Source of the DNA: Trichosphaerium sp. ATCC 40318
Lineage: Eukaryota; Discosea; Flabellinia; Trichosidae
Assembly (NCBI GenBank): GCA_038496445.1
Contig: JALMLS010000322.1
Span: 744,001-808,000, forward strand
Length of the DNA: 64,000 bases
Direction of reading: 5' to 3'
Part shown: one piece after another, positions 47,207 through 59,591 of the stretch
Numbering within the stretch: the stretch's first letter is position 1
How the letters are laid out: each line of letters begins with the position of its first letter
Made by a program: the position numbers and the translations under genes
Notes under the pieces: model-generated
Databases searched by the model: none
Seen by the model: only the letters and a program-made list of their open reading frames with translations
What the model was told of the DNA's origin: nothing

Positions 47207-48210
47207 AACATTGTTTGTTTTTGAGTAAGAAAAAGAAAATTGAAAAAAAAGTGTATTTTTTCTTGCACCTCGTCGTCTTAAATACACACAAGATTGTCTT
47301 TAATAAATAAGGTCACCTAAACTATTAGTAATAAGATGTAATTGTTAGAAGGGCGAACTGTGAAGATTAAGAGGATAAAAGTTGATCAAAATAGTTTTTT
47401 GGTGTGGTACTTAATCCTGCCAGCTGATTTGAAGACTAACTCCTCGTATTTAGTAGCCTTATGGGTACGATTGGAGCACGTCCTTCACATTCTTGTAGCA
47501 TCATATATTGTTCAGTCATGAAATCATGTGATTTCTCTTGAAAAAAAAATTGAAAAACTATTTCGTCTACCTACTTGAGCAAGCCTTCTGCCTGCATTAT
47601 TGGTATATGTTCTAACAAGGTACAGTAAAAACCTGCCTACGTATTGCATACCTTTTTTGGAGCTATGCTGTTGCCTTGATGTTAAACCGTTCATGCTTTA
47701 AGTCACTTTTTTACATTTAAGTGTAGCTTTCCAAAAATCAGAAACATAGCACCATGTGTGGCTCTAGATTTAATTTAATAAGGTTTATACTGTGTAGTGT
47801 AATATATCGACGTTCTGATCACTTGCTTATAACTTAACGAAAGACCTAGAGTCTGTCCCAGATAAAACAGTATAGCAAAGATTAATTTCAATACCTCTAC
47901 GTTAAACCACCAAGGCCTGCGAAATAGTACTGGTGTTTCGAGTTTAAATACGCTGAAAAGTACCTATGTATACCTCTTATATGGCAGACCGCGTCAGTGA
48001 TACTACAAGACGAACATAGCTATACGTAATCATACTTTTTTTGTTGTTTTTTTTATAAACATTTACGTTCTGCATCTTAGTCTCGTTCGCCACTCAACAT
48101 TGATCGGCATGAGAAGATTTACTTCATTTATTAACGACCAACTAAACTAGAACAATCAACAATCACGTGACCTAACAATAAACCGTATCCTACCATACAA
48201 AGATAGTCAG
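47207..48210. other. Gene-poor region
   Basis: About 1 kb. On the minus strand, 47430-47690 contains pieces that read MNGLTSRQQHSSKK and DFMTEQYMMLQECEGRAP, separated by intron-like T-rich sequence. I could not join them in one frame. They may be a small spliced gene. No other feature. Confidence 0.3.
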
Positions 48211-49260
48211 ATTAAATTCTTTACTTCACCGCAACATTCCTACTTGGACGTTCATTCGCCTTGAATACACCTCTAATGTAACTGATGCCTATTGTGGATA
48301 TATATACTATAACGGAGAGCAAGCGGTAGATGTTCCAGTGGAATCAAACTGAGAACGGGAAGAGAGCGACTTATTGCTTCTACAATAACTTCTCTGTTGT
48401 TTGTTGCACCACAACGTTACAGGCAAGCGTTAGATTTTGTTAAAGTATAACACGCATTTTGAACAAGTGCAACAGGGCATTAGTTCAACTCTTTACGTAT
48501 CACACTGGCGACTGGAGTAATCAACCGATAAATGTCTTTGTAGATAGTCCAGATGCAAAATCTACAGACAAGACCGCACGTACATTTGCCCTGAGCCCTG
48601 CAAGGTAATCTCTAGAGTGTCAAAACATATTTTAAACTTTTAGTTTTGTTCGAATTTCCCATGTTGCTCAACTTTGGGTAGGACCTATGTTGCTGTTCAA
48701 AAAAAAAAATTATTCGGAATCAATAGCGTTATTAGCCCTCTAAAAATCTTCAATAGATGATCAGTGCATGATCAGTGCCACCCAAGTTGCTTCTTGTGGC
48801 AGTTAAACCTTGTATGTTTTTTATCGGCGAATCTTAGATTCTCCTGCAAAAATCCGCTTCAAGAACATCGCTACTAGCCCCAACTCTATCACGGACACTA
48901 TTTCCGGCAAGGTACCACTTTTGCACATTTTTATATCTTTTTCTTTCCATCACTTGTTTTCCCTCTCACATGATCTTCAGGCGGTAAATGAAGTGAAAAG
49001 ACGTTACACAATTTCTACATTTTATGTGAGAGAACGACTATCTTTTGTTTTGTAGGAAGATACGAACCAATATCAGAATAACACGAAAAAGTTCTCTGGG
49101 CCATTCACTCTGACCTCTAGCTTGTTAATTTTAAAATTAAATGATGTCATTTATAAATCTGTTCAGGATGACCGGTTCTCTCCGGAACTTACCCTATCTA
49201 TAGTTCACGCCTATACCAACTGTGTATCAGTATTACAGCTCATAATAATTGACCAACCAA
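48211..49260 (+). pseudogene. Unrecognised spliced gene, probably decaying
   Basis: Several stretches look like exons with sensible splice sites: TWTFIRLEYTSNVTDAYCGY then IYYNGEQAVDVPVESN (about 48240-48350); ENGKRATYCFYNN in a frame shifted by one; NQPINVFVDSPDAKSTDK and TARTFALSPA joined by an intron (about 48606-48644) to SFVRISHVAQLWVGPM; DSPAKIRFKNIATSPNS; and KKFSGPFTLTSSLLILKLND. The composition suggests an extracellular beta-rich protein. The frame break near 48348 and the lack of a start and end argue for decay, or a sequence error. No family recognised. Confidence 0.35.
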
Positions 49261-51063
49261 ATATTCACTTGTGGCGAAAATCACGTGATTTTTTTTCATA
49301 GCAGATACCTCCAGGTACGCTTATTTCATAACGTAGTGTAAAAGTTTGGCTTCTCTCCATACACCGAACAAAAAAAAATTACAACTCACATTCAACAAGT
49401 TTCTATCACAAAGTTTTTTATTTCGGCTTTATCATAAAAGCCGTGTTTTTACATTCTGTTTTCAAACTTGAAAACCTGCTTGCGCATGTCTACAAGTCTT
49501 TACAACAACCGCAGGCAGTTCTATCTTCATGGCGAATGTCATCAGTGACGAAAAACATTCCAAATGGCTTTACGATTTTCAGCGAGGTACGCGGATGTCA
49601 TTGGAGCTACAAAGGCTCTAATCTGCATCTACACAAACTCTAAGAGGTAGATGAGTGTTTAAATCACCAGAATATGTATGGAGGTACCTTTATATGGTGT
49701 TTCACGCGCCCCTAGATGATTACTCTTCGAAAGAAAGAGAATAGAAGGAAATGCCTTTGGTGTCAAAAGAATAAGCTTGAGCATAGGTAAAGGATAGGTA
49801 CGTACGAGGCATGGTGTCAAAAGGATTCGTATAGTTGCAAATTAGAGTACTTGTATCAAAAATGGAGCTAACGCTTCTTGTTGTTTTGAGGAGGTGGTAC
49901 TGATGTTGAGATTTGACTATTAATAAATATCATTCACATGTACAGTAGACAACTGTGTCACACTTAACTAACCGTATTTTGCTTCTCTTTGTGTTCATAG
50001 CGATCTTTTCGTAAAATATCGTCATATCATTATACAAGGCAGGTTGTTAAGGAGGTACTATAGGTGTTGCTCTTCCAATCTTCTGTGTTTTTTTAATCTT
50101 TCGCAACCAATATTTCGTTCTCGTTGCTGACTGAGGTATAGTACACATTACTGTTACGTTGTTTTGTTGTACAGGAAGGGTTCGTTATCTCCAGTAAATT
50201 AAAAATTGCATACCTGCAGTATCTTCGTGCTCCACTGCGAAAAAATTTCGAAGTGTTTTTTCCACAGGTGAATTTAACGATCTGTTTGGCACATAGACTC
50301 AATAGTGTAGGATCAAGTCTTGTTAGCTTGAATACCACAAAACTATAAATGAAAGATACGAACCTATCTAGCCATAGTACCAAAAATTGGCTTTATTTCT
50401 GGCGTTGGTAATACAAAATACTTCTAAAATTAATAGTCCAAGCTTCTCACCCTTTACTCCTCAGAACCTCGTTTTAGTTACCCGCAGCTCATAACATCGT
50501 AGACAAGCTATGTAGAGTTCCTGTCTTGTACAAACCGGACACTTGGCTCGACTCGTTGAGCTGTCGCAAGTACACGAGCTTGAGTTTCTCGTTCGCGGCG
50601 TCTTGTCTAGAGTTTCTGCGTTGCTCTCAATAAGGTTGTAGGAGTTAATAAACGGCCAATGCCTCACTCAGAGGCTACCCGTGTATGAGGCTACCGAGAA
50701 AGTATCAACAGAGATAACAAAATTGTTTTCTTGTGAAGAAACGTCCCTAATGTCGGTCTACAGCGTTTTGTACAATTAACTAATTAAATCGCCTCTGTCG
50801 TTGGCTGGTTTCGAAAGGAACCTGAGGTCGACGGATATCATAGTAGGTACTAATTACGTAGTTCCAATTACGTAGCTTAGTTGACTCATTACGCAATGTC
50901 AACTCTGGTAGTAAGAAAATCTTGGTATCCACTTTGTTATTTGTACAGCGAGTGGGCATAGATATTAATAAAGTAGAACTTCGTAAAAATCGTATGTCTT
51001 CGGTGATCTCAGAGAAGGTGAAATAGAAATTAAGTGAACTGAACACTTTATTTAGCTTGGTAA
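49261..51063. other. Gene-poor region
   Basis: About 1.8 kb. A plus-strand open stretch at about 50155-50345 (EGFVISSKLKIAYLQYLRAP) and a minus-strand 68-codon ORF at 50461-50667 with paired Cys (CPVCTRQELYIACLRCYEL, zinc-ribbon-like) are the only noteworthy items. Neither has a clear start, splice pattern or family. Confidence 0.35.
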
Positions 51064-51561
51064 ATGGAAGACAACAACGTTCTGTTTGTATTTACAGATG
51101 GCAGTGCTAACTCTCAAACAAAGGTGGGATACGGGTCATACCTGGCCATTACTGAAAGCGAGTTAAAGCTGCCACTTGAGACGTTAAAAGCTAAAGTACA
51201 AGTAAAGCGCTTTGAAGGCACGTCTTCAACGAAACTAGAGATACAAACCGTGATTTGGGCCTTTGAAGAGATTTTGAATCATACTGGGGCCGTTCAACTT
51301 TATACTGACTCTCAGAATATTACTGGGCTCAAAGAAAGGCGTCAGAAGATGGAAGAGCAAAATTTCAGAACAAAAAGCAACAAACCGCTCAACAACCATG
51401 AATTGTATCGGGCGTACTTTAAATACATAGATAAGCTCAATTGTAAGGCCTTCAAGGTGAAAGGACATAAAAAAATGGTTGACAAAGATGATATTGACAG
51501 AGTGTTCACGCTGGTAGATAGAGCGTCGCGTAAGGCTCAGAGAAAAGACAATGTAGCATAA
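51064..51561 (+). CDS. Ribonuclease HI-like protein (165 aa)
   Basis: An intronless ORF. It carries the four acidic positions expected of RNase H: Asp in FVFTDGSAN, Glu in SSTKLEIQTV, Asp in VQLYTDSQN and Asp in TLVDRASRKA. These coordinate two metal ions to cut RNA in RNA-DNA hybrids. There is no N-terminal hybrid-binding domain and no basic protrusion, so it resembles the short bacterial/viral-type domain rather than eukaryotic RNase H1. The C-terminal HKKMVDKDDIDRVF segment fits the helix before the last Asp. Lack of introns in an intron-rich region and the short form suggest transfer or capture from a mobile element. It is not next to any reverse transcriptase. Confidence 0.88.
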   Translation: MEDNNVLFVFTDGSANSQTKVGYGSYLAITESELKLPLETLKAKVQVKRFEGTSSTKLEIQTVIWAFEEILNHTGAVQLYTDSQNITGLKERRQKMEEQNFRTKSNKPLNNHELYRAYFKYIDKLNCKAFKVKGHKKMVDKDDIDRVFTLVDRASRKAQRKDNVA

Positions 51562-51617
51562 TAAAATTAAGACCAGCGTTTGACCGCTTTGAAAGCCAAC
51601 CAAATTGTATTACCACA
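51562..51617. promoter_or_regulatory. Very short spacer before URI
   Basis: Only 56 nt separate the RNase H stop from the URI start, with AATAAAA just after the stop. The URI promoter must overlap the RNase H gene, or the two are co-transcribed. Confidence 0.4.
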
Positions 51618-53030
51618 ATGAACACCGCTGGTATGTCAAAGGAGCAAACTGCTCAGGCGCACCGAAGTGCAATGCAGCGTTTGACACAGGTATTTTTTGT
51701 AATAACGACCCCAAACTCTAAAATACGCATAGACTATACGTACTAACAGACAAAAAACGCGTCAATTGAAAAAATTCAAAGCAGACTACCAGCAAGTTGA
51801 CAGAACGTTACAAACGCTTCCAGATAAGCTAAAACATAAAATTATGGTATATAGTAGCCAACAGGGCCTATTTCTAAATGATTTAGGTGCCTTTGAGTCC
51901 CGTTGCGTTTATGGAAGGCCATATCGTCAATTCTAATCGCGTGACGGTTCTATTAGGCGATAACTGGTTTGCCAAGGTATCTACTAGTCATGCAAGGTTA
52001 GTAACTATTCTACAAAATTATTATTACCTCTAATTAATATCAGAGGCATTCTTGGGCGTAGAGAAGAGTGTATCCTGCGTTTGAAACTGTTTTAGTTTAA
52101 TTTATAACTGTTTTCGCTTAAATCGCCAAAAAGTCATCGATAAACAGCTTGATGCTCTTAAAGCACAGATAAATGACTTGAAAACGCGTATAGGCCTAAC
52201 ACCAGAGAGTCTAGAGCCAACAGAAGACGGCCTTGAGTGCGTTGACATACGGTAAGATCACATGTTTTTATTTGTTGTTTCAACTTACTCTGTGAACAAA
52301 AAGAGAGGAGTACGACCCAGAAGCTGAGAAAAAATTTATGGAACGTCGTAAATTACGTTTACCGGGTAGTAAAGATGAAGACCCTAATGCCAAACGGCCA
52401 AAGATAGAAATGCTTGGAAGTGATGATGAAGAAGATGATGTACACTCCATTCCAAAAAAAAAGTTTGACTGTTTGACTTTGAGTTAAGGTTATCGATGAT
52501 GATGAACACTTGAGGTTTATGGATAAACTTATTGCAGAAGAAAAAGAAAGAGAAGAACGTATTAAACAAGGACTTGAAGTTGAAGAAGATGAAGAAGAAG
52601 ATGAAGATGATTTTGATGATACTGATGTTAAAATGGCAGAGCTTGATAAAATCATCGAGATGGAACAAAGTGGTAGTAAGCCAGGTAATAAAAAGAGCGC
52701 CAAAGAGCATATTATCAATAGCCCAGTGCCAAATATGATACGAGAGGTACGCTCTATGCCATCTAAAACGAACATACATATCAAGAAAAAAATAAGAAAA
52801 TATTCTAAGTATTTTTCTAGGTTGAAACAAGACAACCTCCACCTATTCAAGTTGATGGTAGAGATGTTGTTAGAGTAAGTATAGTTTATTTTACGTATGG
52901 TGTATATTAAAATGATCACTAGATGGGCTTTGGAGGGGTATCAGAGAAAGAAAAAGTTGCAACTGAGAAACCAAAGAGAATATCAAGATTCAAAGCACAA
53001 CGCCTAGCCAAGCAATCCAAGGGATTATGA
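51618..53030 (+). CDS. URI1: URI, unconventional prefoldin RPB5 interactor
   Basis: URI is an alpha-type prefoldin subunit that helps assemble RNA polymerases and other complexes. The start at 51618 gives MNTAGMSKEQTAQAHRSAMQ, and an intron leads to RQLKKFKADYQQVDRTLQTL. The hallmark beta-hairpin core is intact over exons: VPLSPVAFMEGHIVNSNRVT then VLLGDNWFAK. The second coiled-coil helix follows (KVIDKQLDALKAQINDLKTR). The middle is acidic and disordered (EVEEDEEEDEDDFDD). The last exon ends SRFKAQRLAKQSKGL, like the conserved C-terminal tail of URI proteins. Six or so short introns; the one near 51980-52130 is the longest. Stop TGA at 53028-53030. Confidence 0.9.
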
Positions 53031-53479
53031 TCAAATTGATTTGGTTGTAACCTTTAACTCCATTCTTCATTCTAAAAGCGTTTGAATAACATTGTTCAAA
53101 CTAATAAACTGTACTTCTAAACCAAACATTGATTCATTTCAGTCTAGGCTTGTGAGGTCGGCGTTAGTTTACTTTGGCTGCATTACGCTCTAAAATTGTT
53201 TGTTTCACTAAAATGTTTTAACGGGAGAAGTACTTGTTGCTGACATTAGTGCCACGTTCACCTATCAAAAAAAAAGTTTGCAGTAGTTCCAAAAAATCAC
53301 GTGCTTCACTTTGTGGAAAACAATCTACATAAAAATATTGAAAGCAACCTCAAGACTTTAATGATAGCTTTTATCATAATACATATGTATTATCCATGTA
53401 GAGATATAAATAAAGGTTTATTGCGATACAGCTGTTAAGGCAGTTCTTTTTTTGGATATGTTATCCATAAAAAAAACTC
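53031..53479. other. Convergent 3' interval
   Basis: AT-rich spacer with AATAAA-like signals and a CACGTG near 53299. No gene. Confidence 0.4.
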
Positions 53480-56400
53480 CTACTTTGTTACAAGCACAAG
53501 ATGCGCATGTTCTTCAACCCAATCACTGAATAATGTGCCCTTTGATCCTGTTATATTAACAATATCATCAGAAGTCACTAAAGTGTCTATTGACTGACAA
53601 AAGTGAACAAGAGCTTTTGCCAAAATAGGACTTATTTTTTGTTTGGTCAAGACGCCCAAAACAGTCTTTGCTGGAGCTTCAATAAATTCTACTTCTTTAT
53701 CAACTATATTTAGTCAGTAATGTACACATATTTTGATGCTTGTTCAGAATCAAGAAAAGCAATGTACCTGCTTGTGAAAGTTCAAGTTCCAAGTCGATTG
53801 GAGTAACTAATTTTGGACCATTCAAGTAATATGTCTTACTACTATGAGTGTGGATCCCAATAATTATATTTGTTATGGATAATACACAATCGTTCATAGA
53901 TACCTAAATACACAAATAAGAATAAAAAGAACAAACCCACATGCACAACCAAATGAAAGCAAAAAAAAAGTGAAAAAGATACTTTTGGATTAGAATTATT
54001 CAAATTTTCTTAGCTTTGTTCACTCTTCAACAAGTGAATTACGCTTAAGGTGTTTCTTTGGTGCGGATAAATCGTGTATCTTAGCTTAAATAGGAAAAGT
54101 GTTTTTTACAGTTTTGTTAAGCTTACCATCGGAAACTTTGTTTCTTCGTTGATTGGCAAGCACATAGACTGTTTATCATCTAAAACGAAACTTGTTAACA
54201 CATATATTGCTTCGATAGCTGTGTACCTTTTTCTGATGAAAAATAAGGTAAGTACTCATAGTACATTGCAGTAGCGACAGTAGTAAGTGTGAGATGTTCG
54301 ACTGTCTTTAGTTTATCACAAAATGCGAACATGTCAGGGTGTTGTAATCCAGTTACAACAACGTAGTTTCTAGCATCAACACGTGTAGCACACCATATCT
54401 TCAAGTGGGTATAAACCTTCTCCCAGTCCAAATAAGGCGCCTTAGAAGGAGTATTAAATGATACAAAAACAAGATCTGCTTCTACACAAAAAAAAAGTAA
54501 GTATTATAAAAATTGTACTAGTTGTAAAAGAACACTTCATCAATGTCATCAAAAATAAGTTTTTTCGTATTTTATAAGTGTTCAACATTTAGCGCCACGA
54601 CGTAGCAATTGCCTTGTCGTATAGAGCAAAATATTTGACGTTGAGCAACCAACAAATAAAATTCTTCTAATGCTTAAAAATGTAGTTACCATTGAGAACA
54701 TTTGCAATTTCTGCTGGTTGGTTCCAGTCTACTTCTACAAGTTCTATATCGAGCCCATCAAACTCTTTAATATACCCACATAATCTAGGTACCATAACAC
54801 GCAAAAGTGTCATTTCTTTTTCTTTCAGTAACGCTGCAACCTTTCTACATCACAAAAGTAAGAACAAAAACAACAAAATTATTGTGATCACATATGACTT
54901 GTAGAACACTCTCGTTCTACACTTGTAAAGAAAACTCAAATATCATTTTAAGAAACAAATTCAGGGCGGTATATACTTGGTTTGAATCACGTGATTAAAC
55001 CTTTTGGCCGTTAAAGAAGCGAAAAAAACGCACGCAGTCAAGTTGTTCTTTCCTCCAATAAGAAGGACCCGTCTCTTATATGGCGTTGATGAGCTAGATT
55101 TACGATCTCCTTGTTTTGACTTTCTAGATTTTTTTCCTCCTAGAATCACGTGAGACGGAGCAATTATCTTCAGTAATGACTAACTAACCTTTTAGAATCT
55201 TAGTTGTAAGTGCTTGAAGTTCGTATTTTTTGTCTTTTGCTGCAGCTGATCCGCTCTGTTCTACTCTATACTCACGTGTAAGATATTACAGCTGTTGATA
55301 TTAGAACGTACTCTCCGTCATGGCGCACAATAATACCGTCTTGGGGACCAAACGATGCAACAATCCGAGAAGCAACTGGAGGTTTTGATGTTTTAGGTTC
55401 TTTGCAGTTTAGAATTTTGGTTATATTCTTTGCTACTGCGAGACCAGTCTTGTAAGCGTATTGTGCGTTTTGATACTGTGATCCTTTCTCTTTGATATCC
55501 TTCTCTTCTTTCATGTGATTCACAGCAGCAACAAGACAGTCAGAATCAGCGTCTTCTGGTACTTCTTCTGCCGTCTTGGAAGAAATTAAGTGTTTGTTTC
55601 ATTACTGGGCTATTAATCATACCTCTGCGCTTTCTACTATACGACATACATCTCCAGCTGCGAATATATTATTGTACCCTTTTATGTTCATCTGTCGGGT
55701 CACCACAATGTGTTTGGAAGATGCCAAGCAACTACCAAAGTGTGGTTCTATTGTAAAAAATTAGACATAAAAAAACAACAACCGTGTTCTTTAGCATACC
55801 CAAGAATTCTGTATTTGGTGATATCTGTGCGCAATTTACTACAAACCCTGCTTTTATTTCATCGCCAGAAGGTGATATGGTATATCTCCCTTAAAGAAAG
55901 ATCAGTTAAGTCAAGTCATTAACATTATAAAAGTTGTACCAGCTGTCATATTTGTCATGGCCACTGTACTATTAGTATACACTTTAATATCCTAAACAGA
56001 AGTTATATCACAAAATACGATATCAAGTATTTGTATGTACCATATCCTCCAAGTACTTGATAACTACATCTGTAGCTTTACAACTTTGGTGAAAAATTAG
56101 CGTTACACAAAAAAAATACTAAACCCTGAAAAAACATACTCTCCAAATACTTTCTCTGTAGCAACTAATACAACTTTCTTATCATCGTAAAGACGTTTCA
56201 TTGTTCCTGCAAGCTGAACAGCAGCATATCCTATTATTAACAGAACATAAGGACCCAACACAGAAACAAAAAAGACGTACCTTTTCCTACAACCAACAAT
56301 CTTTTAGCACTTGAAATATCAAGAGAAACATCTGCTATCGCCTACAAGTAATTACATACTACTCATTGATATAGATGTATCGTACTCTTGAAGTAAATGT

Positions 56401-59227
56401 AGTCAATGAAGGTCCTAATGTATCAATAGGGGCATAGCTTACTCCTGTACAGACTACTGCAAAGTCGTAATGAACTGTAAGTTCGTCCAAAATTATCTTA
56501 TCTGCAGTCATGTCCATCACCTGGCTCCGTACGAAGGTGACACGTTCCCATGCAGATTCATACTTCTGTAGTAATCTACCTCCATGCTTTTTGGCACTCT
56601 CAATCGAAGTTTCCAAAAAGTTATGAACACCAGGACGCATTTCGAAGTATTCCTATAATAATAAAAAAAGTTAGTATCAAAGCGTTTGAATGTTTAAGGA
56701 AGAATAGTGTAAACAATTCATACCTTATTGTCTATAAGTGTGACACTTATCGAATTATTTTTACTCAGTTCTGTAGCAATACAAACTCCTGCTATGCCAC
56801 CACCAATTATAACAACAGAAGGCCTAGAAGAGTAAATCGGAATGTTTGGTAAAAAACAAAGTAATGTTGATTTGAAAAAAATCATTGCTGACTTGAGTGT
56901 ATTCCGGTACTTACTTTGTTTTCTCCCATTTATAAAAAGCAGAGCTTGAGTCTTTGAATGTTCCACTATCCTAAGAAATTATCAGCAGAGCTTTACAACC
57001 GAATAAATACAAACAAAACGTACATCAGTTGAATACAGTTTGCTGTCTTCAAGCAACTTTTGGCCTAACTGTATAGCCTCTCCAGGATTTGCGTGTTCAT
57101 GCTCGACTAGCCAAGCAACAAAACTAGAACCAGGGAATGACTTGAACTTGAAAGCTAACAAACTCTTTCTAAACTACACAAAAAAAAGAGAATTAACATT
57201 TCTAAGTCAAAAATCACGTGTTGCGTACCTTGACACCAGTATCAGGATTCATCAACCTAGCAACGAGAACAGGTATCTAAGATACAGTTAAAATAAAAAT
57301 GGAAGATTTAAAAGGTGTAAACATACTGGTTTGTTTGCTAGAGGTAAAAAGTGTTTACTACTATATCTTGTCAATATCTTTGATAAATTAGTCAACCAGT
57401 ATTCCAAGTCTTCTTCAGATTCTGCGTAAAAATGAAGTTGTTCTTTAGGACCCAATGATAATGTAAATCCAAGTCCAGTCCTTAGATTTCCTACATCTGA
57501 TACAGATACTCCCGTTAAGTCAGTAAGGTCTATTGTTCCAGCTGTTTGGATATTTGATTCGTTTGTCTCTTTGTAATTCAGACCAGTCTCGCTATCATAA
57601 AAGAAAAACAAACGTTGCCAATGAGATGGTGTACTCACATCTAATACGAATTGTTACTTCAAGTTATGTAATAAAGACCAGCTTCGAGTATTATAACAAA
57701 ACATGACACTCTTTTGGTTTAAGGAAAATCCAAAACAAAAAAAATCAGAAAACTAACCTTTTGACTTATTACTAGCATCTTCGTCTTCCATAATACTATC
57801 GTTTGCCATATATAAATATCCGCGCATCTAAATTAAAATATCAGTACAGACTTGACACGCGAAAACTAAAATAAGTTATTGTTGTACTTCTACTTCTGAC
57901 ATTCGTCTTTCTGATTCTTTGTTCATAAATTCAGCCATTGTACTAGCAACGTCTGATATTTCCGCTTGAGACACCTTTCCTTTAAGTAATTCCATGATCC
58001 TAATCATAACGTGAGTAAGGAGAAAAGCTAACTGGTTTTTTCAAAAAAAAAATCTTAAAAACATTCGCACCCGTCCAACACTGATTGAGGTGTAACATAC
58101 TCCCTACTAAACGGAGCGAGTTTTACTGGCCCTTCAGAAGACGTATCAGAATCAGAAGTATTACTCAGTGTCTCAGCAGTAACAGCAAGAGAAGAGGTTT
58201 CTGAAGATTCTTCATCAAATAATGCTTGTGCAGACGGTGAAGGTTCACCAAGTGTTTTAGTACTATCTGTAAGTTCTAACGTTGCTTCTTTTCTCTCAAT
58301 AAAACGCTCAGAGCTAGCTTTATCCTCTTTAGGTAGTTTAGAGCCATTAATAGCGGTTTTTTGTTCTTTCTCTTTCTACAAACAAAGTTAACAAGTAGGA
58401 AAAGTTTTCTGAAAATAAAGATAATTGTGCATTCTGACACCGACTCGGAGTTTTTTTTGTATAACGCTACCAAAAAAAAAGGCCTACATGGAGAAGAAAT
58501 GGATGATGGTAAAATGGTGTTTGATCTTGGCAATGAACAAATAAAAAGTGTACAACTTTTTCGAAAAATTCTGAAAATACCAAAAAAAAACTACTAGTAG
58601 TAACTGATAGTATTCAATTGATTCTTGTGCATTGTAACGTTAGTGTATTAACGTACGGATTGCTTTGATGCCTTTTTGCTTTTCTTGGACTTTTTTTTTG
58701 GCGTTTTTGTTTTTATCTTTTTTTTCGGTTTTTTTGGTGACGCCGGTCTTGTTGTTAGTATTATCTTAGGCGCATTCTCTAAAGAAAGACGTGTAAATAG
58801 TAAATAAGTAGTTTGGTTCTTTTTTAGGGTGTGAAAGTTTGTAAACGCTGCGCCTTTATGTTTTTCCGTGATAAGTAACGCGTTTAGACGTATTCATACG
58901 AAGATTCTTGACAAAAAATAACAACTACTTTAACGTACTGCTTTTCTGTTGTACTGGTTCTGTATTTGATCGTGTCTGTGTCTGAGGCTTGTTTTCCGTT
59001 GCTTTTGTTGATAACTGTTGAACGGTTGGGCTCTCTTCTATTGCCATTTGTTGTGCCATTAAATCGCGTCTCTTGAGCAGTTTTTCGATTACTTCATCTG
59101 AAAACGAGTTACTCAGTGAGGTTGTATTCCTTCGCAATAATGCCATCACTGGAGGTAGCAACTCCCCATCGCTTTGCTTCGACATCTGTGATGGTTTTAC
59201 CGGTTTGGGGTGACTAAGGCCTGTCAC
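53480..59227 (-). CDS. PH-DEP-FAD/NAD(P) oxidoreductase-NmrA-like fusion protein
   Basis: Read 5' to 3' on the minus strand from MTGLSHPKPVKPSQMSKQSD (59227). A low-complexity Lys- and Ser-rich region is followed by a PH domain (MRGYLYMANDS...HWQRLFFFYDSETGLNYKE...LHFYAESEEDLEYWL). A DEP domain follows (IPVLVARLMN...GSSFVAWLVEHEH...EAIQLGQKLLED). Then an FSP1/AIF-like oxidoreductase (PSVVIIGGGIAGVCIATELS, GxGxxG FAD site; EYFEMRPGVH; HYDFAVVCTGVSYAP; GPQDGIIVRHDG). Last is an NmrA-like Rossmann domain (RRVLLIGGKNNLTACVFFAS, LVEVDWNQPAEIANVLNGAD, GSKGTLFSDWVEEHAH) to TAG at 53480. Each junction between domains joins in frame across GT-AG introns. PH and DEP would target membranes; both redox domains bind dinucleotides. 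An NAD(P)H-dependent membrane redox sensor is a reasonable guess. Confidence 0.78.
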
Positions 59228-59591
59228 TTAGCGTCAGTACACAAATCAAGTGCGTGTCTTCAAGAACATCTTAGTAGATGTTTTATTGTCACATATTACA
59301 ATCTGTTCTTCAAAAATGGTGATGGAGAAAAGCGAACAAGCTGAGATCATCTCTTGTGTTGTAAAATGTGTTTATTGTAGCGCTAACAGTGTTATAGGAA
59401 AAACCTAGCTGCGTTATTTAGTAATTACGTCGACTTAAAGTTATTTAAGGTTTTTGTAAGCAATACACGCCTCAGCACCCTCTGGTATGTAGTTTTAGGC
59501 GAAAACTAAGCCTCGTAAATAGTTATAACCCTCTGTTAGGTTGGTGAAATAGAAAATGAATTAGGAAGCCATCAGAATACAAGGGCGCTCT
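59228..59591. promoter_or_regulatory. Divergent promoter region
   Basis: 364 nt between the fusion gene (-) and COX10 (+). It carries both promoters; no motif assigned. Confidence 0.4.

Noticed and set aside
52359-52919. Minus-strand ORF of 186 codons with a hydrophobic, Ser-rich translation
   Set aside because: It is the antisense of the acidic URI region; GAA/GAT runs read as Ser/Phe on the other strand.
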